NCBI RefSeq assembly: GCF_016031635.1 | Contig: NZ_JACEGD010000008.1 | Span: forward strand, 62,001 to 126,000 | Length of the DNA stretch: 64,000 nt | Origin: Bradyrhizobium diversitatis | GTDB lineage: Bacteria; Pseudomonadota; Alphaproteobacteria; Rhizobiales; Xanthobacteraceae | Reading direction: 5' to 3' | Part shown: piece by piece, positions 24,781-33,242 of the stretch | Numbering within the stretch: the stretch's first letter is position 1 | Layout of the letters: each line of letters begins with the position of its first letter | Translations under genes and position numbers: made by a program | The notes under the pieces: model-generated | What the model was told of the DNA's origin: nothing | Seen by the model: only the letters and a program-made list of their open reading frames with translations | Database searches by the model: none

Positions 24781-26046
24781 ATGACTGTGCGCCTCGATTT
24801 TACCAGCGAGGTTTTTTTCCGCGATCCGCCCAAGGCCATCGCGACGTTGCGCATGTCCGGCCCGGTGGTTGCGACGCGATTCCCGATCGTCGGCGATGTC
24901 TGGATCACCACGACCCATGATGCGACAGCGCAGGTGCTGAAGGACGGCGCGACCTTCACGCTGCGCAAGGAGGACGGCGACGTCGCGGGTCTGCGCTGGT
25001 GGATGCCGAGATACGTCAGGACCATCGCCAACAACATGCTGACGATGGACGAGCCGGATCACACCCGGCTGCGCAGCATCGTGGACGAGGCGTTTCGCCG
25101 CCGCGCGATCGTTGCGATGGAGCCGCGCATCCGTGCCATCGCCGACACGCTTGCGGACGAACTGTTCGCAGCGGGAAGCCCGGCCGATCTCGTCCAGCGC
25201 TACGCGCGCATCCTGCCGCTCGCGGTGATCTCGGAACTCCTGGGTCTGCCGCCGGCCGATCGCCCGAAGTTCATCGCCTGGGCCAACGAGATGTCCTCGC
25301 TGACGAATGTCGTCAGCTTCTTCCGCTTGCTGTTCGCCTTCCGCAAGATGCGAGTCTACCTCGAACGGCAGTTGCAGACCGCACGCGTGCAAGGCGGCGA
25401 GGGCCTGATTGCCGAACTGGTCCAGGTCGAGCGCGAAGGCGGTCAGATCACGCCGGGCGAGATGGTCTCGATGGTGTTTCTGCTGCTCGCGGCGGGATCC
25501 GAGACGACCACTCATCTCATTAGCGGCTCGGCGTATGAGCTTCTCAGGAATCCCGGTTTGCGTGACTGGCTGGAACAGGACTGGAGCCGCGTCGGGCTTG
25601 CGGTGGAGGAGTTCCTGCGCTTCGTGTCGCCGGTGCAATTCTCCAAGCCTCGCTATGTGCGCCGCGACGTCGAGGTCGAAGGCGTGCGCTTGAAGAAGGG
25701 CGACCGCGTCATGGTGATGCTTGCCGCTGCGAACATGGATCCGGCGGTGCACGATCGTCCCGAGCGCCTCGATCTCGAGCGCAAGCCGAACCGCCATATT
25801 TCATTCGGCACGGGAATCCACTTCTGCCTCGGCCATCAGCTCGCGCGCATCGAGGCAGCCTGCGCGCTGGAAGCGCTGTTCGTGCGATGGCCCAAACTCG
25901 GTCTAGCTGTCGATCCCGCCGAGGTCCATTGGCGCAGACGGCCGGGCTTGCGCGCGATCGCGAAACTTCCCGTCACGGCTGAGAGCCGTGGAACACCGGG
26001 GCGGGCAGGAGCGAGCCCTGAGCGTTCCCTCACCGCGGCGAGCTGA
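24781..26046 (+). CDS. cytochrome P450
   Basis: 421 residues. The haem-binding motif is FGTGIHFCLGHQLAR with C349 as thiolate ligand; the I-helix oxygen-binding motif is AAGSETTT (237-244) and the K-helix ExxR is E277-R280. Soluble bacterial class I type, with no membrane anchor, so it needs a ferredoxin and ferredoxin reductase. The fpr gene 0.5 kb upstream could supply electrons, but nothing else ties them together. The substrate is unknown. The C-terminal tail (TAESRGTPGRAGASPERS) is an unusual polar extension of about 20 residues. Confidence 0.88.
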   Translation: MTVRLDFTSEVFFRDPPKAIATLRMSGPVVATRFPIVGDVWITTTHDATAQVLKDGATFTLRKEDGDVAGLRWWMPRYVRTIANNMLTMDEPDHTRLRSIVDEAFRRRAIVAMEPRIRAIADTLADELFAAGSPADLVQRYARILPLAVISELLGLPPADRPKFIAWANEMSSLTNVVSFFRLLFAFRKMRVYLERQLQTARVQGGEGLIAELVQVEREGGQITPGEMVSMVFLLLAAGSETTTHLISGSAYELLRNPGLRDWLEQDWSRVGLAVEEFLRFVSPVQFSKPRYVRRDVEVEGVRLKKGDRVMVMLAAANMDPAVHDRPERLDLERKPNRHISFGTGIHFCLGHQLARIEAACALEALFVRWPKLGLAVDPAEVHWRRRPGLRAIAKLPVTAESRGTPGRAGASPERSLTAAS

Positions 26047-26090
26047 GATCAGCGTCCGTTCGGAAAATCTTTGCCGCGCGTGATCGGTCA

Positions 26091-26115
26091 GGAACGGTGT
26101 GCCGCTGGACCTGTT
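26091..26115 (+). promoter_or_regulatory. candidate EcfG (general stress) promoter
   Basis: GGAAC at 26091-26095, a 16-nt spacer, then TGTT at 26112-26115. This is one base from the GGAAC-N16/17-CGTT pattern used by the alphaproteobacterial general-stress sigma factor EcfG. It stands 68 bp before a run of four tiny hydrophilic proteins, the sort of gene often under EcfG control. Tentative. Confidence 0.4.
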
Positions 26116-26182
26116 GTCTCTTGGACGCGCGGATCCTTGGCCGTGCAGGTCTCGGATCGACGTCCTAACGGGAGACAAGATC

Positions 26183-26368
26183 ATGACCAGCAGGATGCCA
26201 CCTGTTCCGCCGGACAATCAGAGCCGCAAGGGAACTGGCGACAGCAAGCAAACGTCCGCCGATCAGGCGCCACATGGCCAGCAACGTGCGCAAAATCCGG
26301 ACCAGCAGGGACAGCAGGGCAACATCAAGCAGAACACGACCAATCAAGGCTACCAGCAAGATCGTTGA
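26183..26368 (+). CDS. 61-residue glutamine/asparagine-rich disordered protein
   Basis: Starts MTSRMPPVPPDNQSRKGTGD; about a quarter of the residues are Gln or Asn and there is almost no hydrophobic content, so it should be intrinsically disordered. GGGAGA precedes the ATG at 9-10 nt. First of four small hydrophilic genes in one orientation that end at a terminator at 27000. The family and function are not recognised; the composition is like that of stress-induced hydrophilins, which is only a suggestion. Confidence 0.5.
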   Translation: MTSRMPPVPPDNQSRKGTGDSKQTSADQAPHGQQRAQNPDQQGQQGNIKQNTTNQGYQQDR

Positions 26369-26383
26369 GGAGGGCGACATCCC

Positions 26384-26584
26384 ATGTCGACATCCACCAA
26401 GACCCCGAACAGCATCCGTCAGGGTGGGCCCGGCGCATCGCACGAGAACGCGAAGGCGCCGCTGGAAATCAAGAAGCCACCGGCGGATAACCCGCAGCGC
26501 AGCCACAGCCGGATTTCCGGCGGCGGTGGAGAGCACGATTCCCATCACAGGCATGACGAGGCCGGAAAGGGCGGAGGCAGGTGA
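26384..26584 (+). CDS. 66-residue hydrophilic Gly/His-rich protein
   Basis: Starts MSTSTKTPNSIRQGGPGASH; proline- and lysine-rich in the middle and ending in a Gly/His stretch (SGGGGEHDSHHRHDEAGKGG). The GEHDSHHRHD cluster might bind metal, but this is speculation. GAGGAGG lies just upstream of the ATG at slightly long spacing. Starts 15 bp after the previous small gene. Confidence 0.5.
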   Translation: MSTSTKTPNSIRQGGPGASHENAKAPLEIKKPPADNPQRSHSRISGGGGEHDSHHRHDEAGKGGGR

Positions 26585-26601
26585 CTGGAGGCAGGTGACT
26601 C

Positions 26602-26700
26602 ATGAGCAGCAGGCAACCCAAACTGTACGCGCCGAGCGAGAAGGACATGCGTGAAAATCCCCTGATCGGTGGATCGAAGGGGGCCACCATGAAGCACTAA
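26602..26700 (+). CDS. 32-residue hypothetical microprotein
   Basis: Reads MSSRQPKLYAPSEKDMRENP then LIGGSKGATMKH. A GGAGG lies about 13 nt upstream and the frame sits neatly between two other small genes in the same orientation. It is hydrophilic with no membrane segment. Short enough that chance cannot be excluded; the spacing within the run of small genes is the main support. Confidence 0.4.
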   Translation: MSSRQPKLYAPSEKDMRENPLIGGSKGATMKH

Positions 26701-26733
26701 GTCTTCGGAAGATCACTGCAACAGGAGAGACAA

Positions 26734-26976
26734 ATGCCGAGTGGGCATGGCAGCAAGACGCATTTCAGATCGGGCATGCACGGCAAGGGCGACGGCACCG
26801 GCGGACTGACCGACGTTCCCAAGGATATGATCGGCGACAACATGGTGCTGTCCAACCGTGACAAGAAACAGCATTCGGACATTCGTGGCATGGACGGCAA
26901 GTCCATCCAGACTGAACAATATCAGGACCACGCAGCCAACCGGCTTGAGGAGGAGCCGGAGACCGACGAGACCTGA
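26734..26976 (+). CDS. 80-residue hydrophilic protein
   Basis: Starts MPSGHGSKTHFRSGMHGKGD and is rich in Gly, Asp and Lys (KGDGTGGLTDVPKDMIGDNM, SNRDKKQHSDIRGMDGKSIQ). No hydrophobic core is apparent, so disorder is likely. A strong ribosome-binding site (ACAGGAGAGAC) precedes the ATG. It is the last of the four small genes and is followed 23 bp later by a good rho-independent terminator. Confidence 0.55.
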   Translation: MPSGHGSKTHFRSGMHGKGDGTGGLTDVPKDMIGDNMVLSNRDKKQHSDIRGMDGKSIQTEQYQDHAANRLEEEPETDET

Positions 26977-26999
26977 GATCGTTCCTCCCGCCAACTTGC

Positions 27000-27025
27000 G
27001 GACCGGTGTTCAGCCGGTCCGTTTT
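27000..27025 (+). terminator. rho-independent terminator
   Basis: Stem GGACCGG (27000-27006) pairs with CCGGTCC (27014-27020) around a 7-nt loop, followed by GTTTTC. It ends the plus-strand run of small genes and overlaps the 3' end of the convergent DUF763 gene. Confidence 0.75.
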
Positions 27026-28260
27026 CGTGTGGGCGCAAGATCGCGCTCCCAGCCGAACACCGATCGGCCATCGAGATCCGGGGAGGCCGCACGCTCAGTG
27101 GCGATGAAAGCCTCAACCGAAGGGCCGCGTGCGGTCCGCTCCAGCCGCCGCGCCTGGTCGTCCAGACGCTTGATCGCCTGCATCTCTTCCTCGCGTCCGA
27201 GCTTCGCGTTCTGGATCGCGCCCTTCAGCACCCGGATGGTCTCGTCATAGACCTTGATCGGAACGGGGTAGGGATGTCGGTCCTTGCCGCCATGGGCGAG
27301 CGAGAAACGCGCGGGATCCCTGAAGCGATAGGGTGCGCCGTGCACGACCTCCGCGACCATCGCGAGGGAACGCACGGTGCGCGCGCCGACGCCCGGCGTC
27401 AGCAGCAGTTCCGGGAAATCGATCGGGCCCCGCTCGGCTGCGGCGGCCAGCGTTCCGTGCAGGCGGCGCGCGAATACGTCCTTGGGACGGACGTCGTGAT
27501 GGGAGGGCATGATCAGATGCGGCAGCGTGCCTTGTGCCGGCGTGGACTCGGTCCCGATGAGCCGTTCGAATTCGGAGACGATGCGATCGGGGCCGAGATC
27601 GCAGAGCAGTTCGAGCTGCGCCGTCCGAGAAACGTCGGCGCGATGATCGGTGAGATTGACGATCTCCCCCTGCTGCGGCCCGTCGATCGCGCTGTGCGGC
27701 GCATCGACAAAGCTCTTCAGCGCCTCGGAATGCCAGTGATAGCGTCGCGCCTGCCGCTTGTCGCCGTTCATGCCCTGCTGCACCACCGTCCATTTGCCGT
27801 CGGCCGTCACGAAGAAGCCGTGCAGGTAAAGGTCGAAACCGTCCTGGACCGCGGCGCTGTCGACCTTGGCCACCAGGCGGCTGGCGCGGGTGAGTCTGGG
27901 GCCGTCGAATCCGACGCGGTCGCCGAGCTGCAGCAGCTCGTCCGGCGTCTTGCGCGAATGCTGGCCCCTGCCGCCACAGACATAAATTCCGAGCTCGTCC
28001 TGAAGCGGTCCGAGCCCGCGCTTCAGCGCGCCGATCACGGAGGTGGTGATGCCGGAAGAGTGCCAGTCCATCCCCATCACGGCGCCGAACGACTGGAACC
28101 AGAACGGATGCGACAGCCGTTGGAGGAACGCATCGCGGCCGTAATGATGCACGATCGTCTGGGTGACGATCGCTCCCAGCGACGACATGCGACTTGCCAG
28201 CCACGACGGAACCCGTCCGGTGTGAAGAGGGAGATCGGCGCTGCCGGTTCGTCGAGTCAT
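27010..28260 (-). CDS. DUF763 domain protein
   Basis: 416 residues from the ATG at 28260 (MTRRTGSADLPLHTGRVPSW), the standard start of this family; a longer upstream frame has no support. The conserved blocks HPFWFQSFGAVMGMDWHSSG and LPHLIMPSHHDVRPKDV are visible, and LLLTPGVGARTVRSLAMV looks like a helix-hairpin-helix DNA-binding element. The family is widespread but I know of no established function; a nucleic-acid role is plausible from that element. It is convergent with the small genes and divergent from mscS. Confidence 0.8.
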   Translation of the reverse strand: MTRRTGSADLPLHTGRVPSWLASRMSSLGAIVTQTIVHHYGRDAFLQRLSHPFWFQSFGAVMGMDWHSSGITTSVIGALKRGLGPLQDELGIYVCGGRGQHSRKTPDELLQLGDRVGFDGPRLTRASRLVAKVDSAAVQDGFDLYLHGFFVTADGKWTVVQQGMNGDKRQARRYHWHSEALKSFVDAPHSAIDGPQQGEIVNLTDHRADVSRTAQLELLCDLGPDRIVSEFERLIGTESTPAQGTLPHLIMPSHHDVRPKDVFARRLHGTLAAAAERGPIDFPELLLTPGVGARTVRSLAMVAEVVHGAPYRFRDPARFSLAHGGKDRHPYPVPIKVYDETIRVLKGAIQNAKLGREEEMQAIKRLDDQARRLERTARGPSVEAFIATERAASPDLDGRSVFGWERDLAPTRKRTG

Positions 28261-28387
28261 GCGGTTCAATCTAGTGCAATTCGGCGACGGTTGCACCAGC
28301 GGGATGCTGCGTTGCACTGAACGGGGGAGCCAAGCCGGCCGGGAAGGCGTTGAGCGCGCTGGTGCGCATGCAAAGACGGGGACGGCG

Positions 28388-29530
28388 ATGAATTGGCAGG
28401 CTCTCATGGCCGACATCGACGGGATGTTCGGCTGGATACCCTCATGGTTCATTGGCCTCAGCCTCGTTGCCGGCGCGATCCTGCTCGCCTTGTTGGTCTA
28501 TCGGGTCGCCATATGGCTGCTTGGCCGCGCATTCGGCACCCGCTTCCCCCTTCTGAGCGTGTTCATCGATCGGACCGCTGGCCCCGCCCAACTCGCTCTC
28601 TGTCTCGCCGCCGTCGCACTGGTGCTGCCGCTCGCTCCGCTGGATGACGCGATCCGCACGCCGCTGATGCGGCTGTTCGTCGTGGCCTTCATCGCGCTGA
28701 TCGGCTGGATCTCGATCCGGATCGTCGACATGAGTGCTGCGCGCTATCTCCAGAATTTTCGCGATGTCACCGAGAATTTCGTCGCACGCAAGCATGTCAC
28801 GCAAGTGCGCGTGTTCAAGCGCGTCACCGATACCATCATCGTCGTCATCACGATCTCTGCCGCGCTGATGACGTTCGATTCGGTCCGGCAATACGGCGTC
28901 AGCCTGTTCGCCTCCGCGGGCGCGGCCGGTATCATCGTCGGTCTCGCCGCCCGCCCGCTGCTGAGCAACCTGATCGCGGGTTTGCAGATCGCGATCACCC
29001 AGCCGATCCGCATCGAGGACGCCGTGATCATCGAGAACGAATGGGGCTGGGTGGAAGACATCGCCTCGACCTATGTCGTGATCCGGCTGTGGGACTGGCG
29101 CCGCATGGTGGTGCCGCTGTCCTATTTCATCGAAAAGCCGTTTCAGAACTGGACGCGCGACACCGCATCCCTCATCGGCGTGATCGCGCTCCATGTCGAC
29201 TATCGTGCCGACGTCCAATGCATCAGGACCTGGCTGGAGCAGGCGGTGAAGCAGTCAAAGCTGTGGGACGGCGAGGTGGTCAATCTCCAGGTGATCGATG
29301 CCGACGCGCGCACCATCGAGCTTCGGGCGCTGGTCAGCGCCAGGAATGCACCGCAGTCCTGGGACCTCCGCTGCGAGATCAGGGAGAAGCTCGTGGCCTT
29401 CATCCGGGACGAGATGCCGGAGGCGCTGCCGCGCGAACGCGCGATCCTGATCCCGTCTGGCGACGATGATGCTGATTTCGTGCGGCGCGTCACGCCGCCG
29501 GAGAAGATGCGGGCTGGCGGGCGCAATTGA
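28388..29530 (+). CDS. MscS-family mechanosensitive channel
   Basis: 380 residues. Four to five hydrophobic spans precede the pore helix GVSLFASAGAAGIIVGLAAR, the glycine/alanine-packed TM3 of MscS, followed by the beta domain signature PIRIEDAVIIENEWGWVEDI and a C-terminal alpha/beta domain ending in a basic tail. It would open under membrane tension to release solutes. The start at 28388 gives a normal N-terminal span. No partner gene is apparent. Confidence 0.82.
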   Translation: MNWQALMADIDGMFGWIPSWFIGLSLVAGAILLALLVYRVAIWLLGRAFGTRFPLLSVFIDRTAGPAQLALCLAAVALVLPLAPLDDAIRTPLMRLFVVAFIALIGWISIRIVDMSAARYLQNFRDVTENFVARKHVTQVRVFKRVTDTIIVVITISAALMTFDSVRQYGVSLFASAGAAGIIVGLAARPLLSNLIAGLQIAITQPIRIEDAVIIENEWGWVEDIASTYVVIRLWDWRRMVVPLSYFIEKPFQNWTRDTASLIGVIALHVDYRADVQCIRTWLEQAVKQSKLWDGEVVNLQVIDADARTIELRALVSARNAPQSWDLRCEIREKLVAFIRDEMPEALPRERAILIPSGDDDADFVRRVTPPEKMRAGGRN

Positions 29531-29756
29531 CTCTGCGATCAGCCGGCGCCGACCACGGCTGCGTCGGCTGGCCGATCTGCCCGCCGACAGCGAATGCGAC
29601 CCATTCGCGTTCTGCCTTGCGCTCTGCCTTGGCGAAGCGGCTTGCTGTCCGGCGCCAGTAGCCTTGCTTCGCCGTCGGCGCGCGGGCGGGCGCCGTCAGC
29701 GAAGCAATGACCGCAGGTGCAAGCAGTGCGGTGTGCGATGAACCCGGAAGGGCGCT
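29531..29756. other. intergenic, no gene seen
   Basis: About 226 bp between the convergent mscS and Bug-type genes. GC-rich, with some inverted repeats around GGCGCC, but I cannot support a coding region or a clear terminator. Confidence 0.35.
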
Positions 29757-30734
29757 TTACTGCGCGCGGATGTTGGCGGCCTTCAGCACCGGCTCCCATT
29801 TGGTCGCCTCGGCGTGCATGTAGGCGTCGAACTCCTTGGCAGAGGAGCCGACCGGCGCTGCGCCGATCTTGCTGAGCGTCGATAGCACGCCGGGATCCTG
29901 CAGCGCGGCCTTCAGATCGGCTTCGAGCTTGGACACGATCTCGGGCGGCATGTTTGCCGGTCCAAGAACGCCCCACCAGACCGAGACGTCGTAGCCGGGC
30001 ACGCCGGCCTCGGCGATGGTCGGCACATCCGGCAGCGCCTTCGCGCGTTCGGCGGAGGTCACCGCCAGCGCGCGCACGGGGCCGCCCTCGAGCTGGCCGA
30101 TTGCTTCGGCAAGCGGATTGATGCTGAGCGGAATCTCGCCGGCGATCACGGCCGTCAGCGCCGGCGCGCCGCCTTTGTAGGGGATCGCGACGATCCTGGT
30201 GCCGGACATGTATTTCAGCAGCTCGCCTGCGAGATGCGCCGAGGTGCCGTTGCCGGACATGCCGTAGGAGAGCTTGTCCGGCTCCTTCTTGGCGGCGGCG
30301 AGGAGATCGCCGAGCGTCTTGTAAGGGCTGTCTTTGGCCACCACGATCGCGAGCGGGGACGAAGCGACTTCGGTGATCGGGGTGAAATCCTTGAACGTGT
30401 CGTAGGGCACGCTTGGATAGATGAACTGGTTGAGCGGATGGCCGCTCGCGACCAGGATCAGCGTGTAACCGTCAGGCGCGGACTTGGTAAGTGTTTGCGA
30501 GGCGACGATGCCGCCCGCGCCGGGACGATTGTCGATCACGGGCTGCTGCCCCCAGGTCTTCGCCAGCGCCTGGCCCAACGTGCGCGCAAGCACGTCGACT
30601 GCTCCGCCCGCTGCATAGGGCACCAGGATGTGGACCGGCTTGCTCGGATAGTTGTCGGCTTGAGCTGCACCCGCTGCCAGCAGCCATATGGCGCCCAGCA
30701 GCAGGCGGCCGATCTTCTTGTTCAAATCCAACAT
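29757..30734 (-). CDS. Bug-family (TctC-like) periplasmic solute-binding protein
   Basis: 325 residues starting MLDLNKKIGRLLLGAIWLLA, with a signal peptide ending AAGAAQADN. The mature protein has the Bug signature YPSKPVHILVPYAAGGAVDV and a late PGYDVSVWWGVLGPANMP block. Such proteins capture carboxylates for TctAB-type carriers, but many are orphans as here: no tctA or tctB is present. It is divergent from the TetR gene, and the operator at 30830-30847 lies between them, so it probably belongs to the same aromatic-acid regulon. Confidence 0.85.
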   Translation of the reverse strand: MLDLNKKIGRLLLGAIWLLAAGAAQADNYPSKPVHILVPYAAGGAVDVLARTLGQALAKTWGQQPVIDNRPGAGGIVASQTLTKSAPDGYTLILVASGHPLNQFIYPSVPYDTFKDFTPITEVASSPLAIVVAKDSPYKTLGDLLAAAKKEPDKLSYGMSGNGTSAHLAGELLKYMSGTRIVAIPYKGGAPALTAVIAGEIPLSINPLAEAIGQLEGGPVRALAVTSAERAKALPDVPTIAEAGVPGYDVSVWWGVLGPANMPPEIVSKLEADLKAALQDPGVLSTLSKIGAAPVGSSAKEFDAYMHAEATKWEPVLKAANIRAQ

Positions 30735-30808
30735 ATTCCCAGCACTCCATAGGCGGCGTTCGCATTCCAGCGGCGCTCTTTCCAGGCCGACTGCACCCTG
30801 CCATCGTT

Positions 30809-30853
30809 TTTGTTGACGAGACCTGATCTTTTGTACGATAGTACAAATCACAT
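30809..30853 (+). promoter_or_regulatory. operator-bearing promoter B (TTTGTAC-N4-GTACAAA), tetR autoregulation
   Basis: TTGACG at 30813-30818 is followed by the perfect repeat TTTGTAC-GATA-GTACAAA at 30830-30847. Ungapped alignment to 8251-8295 gives 39 identities in 45 bases. The operator ends 4 bp before the ATG at 30852, so transcription would begin almost at the start codon. The position fits autorepression by the TetR it precedes, and also control of the divergent Bug-type gene. Confidence 0.72.
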
Positions 30854-31562
30854 GATACGCAAGCCCACCAGCAGGGAAACAGCCCGCAAGCCGAACATGC
30901 GCGAGGCGATCCTCGCCGCGGCCGAGGAGCTGTTCGCCACCAACGGCTTCAATGCCGTCTCGGTGCGAGATATCGCGCATGCCGCCGGGGCCAATCCGGG
31001 CAGCGTGACATATCATTTCAGGACCAAGGACGGGTTGCTGCTGGAGATCTACCGGCGCCATTGCGGGCCGATGAACCTGCGCCGTTCCGAGCTACTTGCC
31101 GCCGCCAGGCGTGTGCGCGATCTGCAGGACCGGCTGGAGGCGATCGTGCGCGCCTATGTGGTGCCGGCCTTCACCTCGGGCAGCGATCTCGCGGGCGGCG
31201 GCGCGCGCTTCACGCGGCTGCGCGCGGTGATGTCGGCGGAGGGCAACGAGGTCGCGCGAAAGATCATCGCACAGACCTTCGACGACACCAGCCACGCCTT
31301 CATCGATGCGATCCATGAGAGCCTGCCGCACATTCCGCGTACGGACATCGTCTGGCGCAGCCACTTTCTGCTCGGTGCGCTCTATTATTCGCTGGTGACG
31401 CCGGAGCGCGTTTCGCGCCTGTCGCGCGGCGAGGCCGACGGCAGCGATGCCGCAGGGGCCATCGAGCAATTGGTGCAGGCCACGGTCGCCGCATTCCAGG
31501 CACCCGCGCTCGATCAAGCCGCGCCGGCGCGGCGGCGGCCGGTCGTCAGCAGCAAGTCTTGA
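30852..31562 (+). CDS. TetR-family regulator of the aromatic lower-pathway operon
   Basis: 236 residues. The N-terminal helix-turn-helix reads REAILAAAEELFATNGFNAV then SVRDIAHAAGANPGSVTYHF, the TetR/AcrR DNA-binding module; the C-terminal ligand domain is not assignable. The ATG at 30852 lies immediately after the operator palindrome and lacks a ribosome-binding site, so a leaderless or very short-leader mRNA is likely. It heads a plus-strand operon for ring-cleavage product breakdown and, by promoter match, probably also controls the dioxygenase at 8395. Confidence 0.82.
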   Translation: MIRKPTSRETARKPNMREAILAAAEELFATNGFNAVSVRDIAHAAGANPGSVTYHFRTKDGLLLEIYRRHCGPMNLRRSELLAAARRVRDLQDRLEAIVRAYVVPAFTSGSDLAGGGARFTRLRAVMSAEGNEVARKIIAQTFDDTSHAFIDAIHESLPHIPRTDIVWRSHFLLGALYYSLVTPERVSRLSRGEADGSDAAGAIEQLVQATVAAFQAPALDQAAPARRRPVVSSKS

Positions 31563-31594
31563 AGCAAGCGGTCCCGCTTCGGCGGGCTCACCTG

Positions 31595-32479
31595 ATGACG
31601 ATGATGTACACGCCGACCATTCCGCCGCCCGATCCAAACACGCGCACGCCGAAGTTCAAGCTGCCGAAGCTGTCCTGCGACGCGCATTGCCACATCTTCG
31701 GGCCCGGTGCGAAATATCCTTACGCGCCGGATCGCTCCTACACGCCGCCTGACGCGCCGCTGGAGGATTTTCGCGCGCTGCACGCCAAGCTCGGCGTCGA
31801 GCGCGCCGTCATCGTCAATGCCAGCGTGCACGGCACCGACAACACGGTCGCGCTGGATGCCATCGCGCAGAGCGGCGGCGCCTACCGTGCCGTCGCCAAT
31901 ATCGACGATACCATCACCGAACGCGGGCTCCGCGTGCTGCATGACGGCGGCTTCCGCGGCTGCCGCTTCAATTTCGTTCGCCATCTCGGCGGCGTACCGG
32001 ACAGACGTGTGTTCGACCGCATCGTCGCGATGGTCACGCCGCTCGGCTGGCACATCGATCTGCACTTCGATGCGATCGACCTGCCGGAATATGCCGACAT
32101 GCTGACCAAGCTGCCGCTGAGCTACACCATCGACCATATGGGGCGGGTGAAGGCTGCCGACGGGCTCGATCAGCTGCCGTTCAGGATCCTGATCGAGCTG
32201 ATGCAGCGCGATGAGAAGTGCTGGGTCAAGATCTGCGGCTCGGAGCGGGTGTCCTCGGCCGGTCCGCCGTTCACGGATGCGGTGCCGTTTGCGCGAAAGA
32301 TCGTCGAGACCGCGCCGGATCGCGTCATCTGGGGCACGGACTGGCCGCATCCCAACGTCAAGGTGATGCCGAATGATGGCGATCTCGTCGATCTGATCCC
32401 GCTGTTCGCGCCGGAGCCGGAGTTTCAGGAGAAGATTCTGGTCGACAATCCCGCGCGCCTGTTTGGCTTCGACCAATGA
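31595..32479 (+). CDS. LigI-like amidohydrolase (2-pyrone-4,6-dicarboxylate lactonase family)
   Basis: 294 residues from the ATG at 31595 (TTG further upstream is unlikely; ATG at 31604 is possible). The amidohydrolase-2 motif DAHCHIFGPG and the following YPYAPDRSYTPPDAPLEDF are as I remember for LigI/PmdD; the late WGTDWPHPN supplies the conserved aspartate. LigI hydrolyses 2-pyrone-4,6-dicarboxylate to 4-oxalomesaconate in protocatechuate 4,5-cleavage and gallate pathways. The next two genes encode the expected following steps, which supports the call; a related lactone substrate remains possible. Confidence 0.72.
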   Translation: MTMMYTPTIPPPDPNTRTPKFKLPKLSCDAHCHIFGPGAKYPYAPDRSYTPPDAPLEDFRALHAKLGVERAVIVNASVHGTDNTVALDAIAQSGGAYRAVANIDDTITERGLRVLHDGGFRGCRFNFVRHLGGVPDRRVFDRIVAMVTPLGWHIDLHFDAIDLPEYADMLTKLPLSYTIDHMGRVKAADGLDQLPFRILIELMQRDEKCWVKICGSERVSSAGPPFTDAVPFARKIVETAPDRVIWGTDWPHPNVKVMPNDGDLVDLIPLFAPEPEFQEKILVDNPARLFGFDQ

Positions 32480-32528
32480 AGGGGCTCCGATCAATATTGC
32501 CTACAAGCGAAAGAAGGGAGTTCGTCCC

Positions 32529-33242
32529 ATGAAGACAGGTCTCGTGATCACCGCCCATCCCGGCGATTTCGTCTGGCGCGCCGGCGGCGCCATCGCGCTG
32601 CATGCGAAGAAGGGCTATCGCATGAAGATCGTCTGCCTGTCGTTCGGCGAGCGCGGCGAGAGCCAGTTCGCCTGGAAGGAGAAAGGCGCGACGCTGGAAT
32701 CGGTCAAGGCCGGCCGCAAGGACGAGGCGGAGCGGGCCGCAAAGCTGTTGGGTGCCGAGATCGAGTTCTTCGACTGCGGTGATTATCCGCTCAAGCTCAC
32801 CGAGGTACATTTCGACCGCATGGTCGACATCTACCGCGAGCTCAATCCGAGCTTCGTGCTGACGCACGCGCTGGAAGATCCCTATAATTTCGACCATCCG
32901 AATGCGGCGCATTTCGCGCAGGAGACGCGCGTGGTCGCGCAGGCGATGGGCCACAAGCCCGGCGCGCAGTACAAATATTCTGCGCCGCCGGTGTTCCTGT
33001 TCGAGCCGCACCAGCCGGAGCAGTGCAACTACAAGCCGGACCTCCTCCTCAAGATCGACGAGGTCTGGAAGGAGAAGTACGAGGCGTTCCAGATCCTCGC
33101 CGCGCAGAAGCATCTCTGGGGCTACTACGAGCGCGTCGCGCTCAACCGCGGCATCCAGGGCAGCCGCAACACCGGCGTGCCCATGACCTATGGCGAGGCC
33201 TATCAGCGCCTGTTTCCGACCGTCGCCGAGGAATTGGCATGA
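32529..33242 (+). CDS. galB: PIG-L/LmbE-fold 4-oxalomesaconate hydratase-like protein
   Basis: 237 residues with the LmbE/PIG-L fold. In place of the deacetylase AHPDDE motif it has [17 protein letters not shown], a form I associate with GalB-type 4-oxalomesaconate hydratases, and a metal-like cluster NFDHPNAAH in mid-protein. GalB adds water to 4-oxalomesaconate to give 4-carboxy-4-hydroxy-2-oxoadipate, the substrate of the aldolase whose start overlaps this gene's stop (ATGA). AAGGGAG ribosome-binding site. A true deacetylase is less likely because the first aspartate and the glutamate are missing. Confidence 0.7.
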   Translation: MKTGLVITAHPGDFVWRAGGAIALHAKKGYRMKIVCLSFGERGESQFAWKEKGATLESVKAGRKDEAERAAKLLGAEIEFFDCGDYPLKLTEVHFDRMVDIYRELNPSFVLTHALEDPYNFDHPNAAHFAQETRVVAQAMGHKPGAQYKYSAPPVFLFEPHQPEQCNYKPDLLLKIDEVWKEKYEAFQILAAQKHLWGYYERVALNRGIQGSRNTGVPMTYGEAYQRLFPTVAEELA

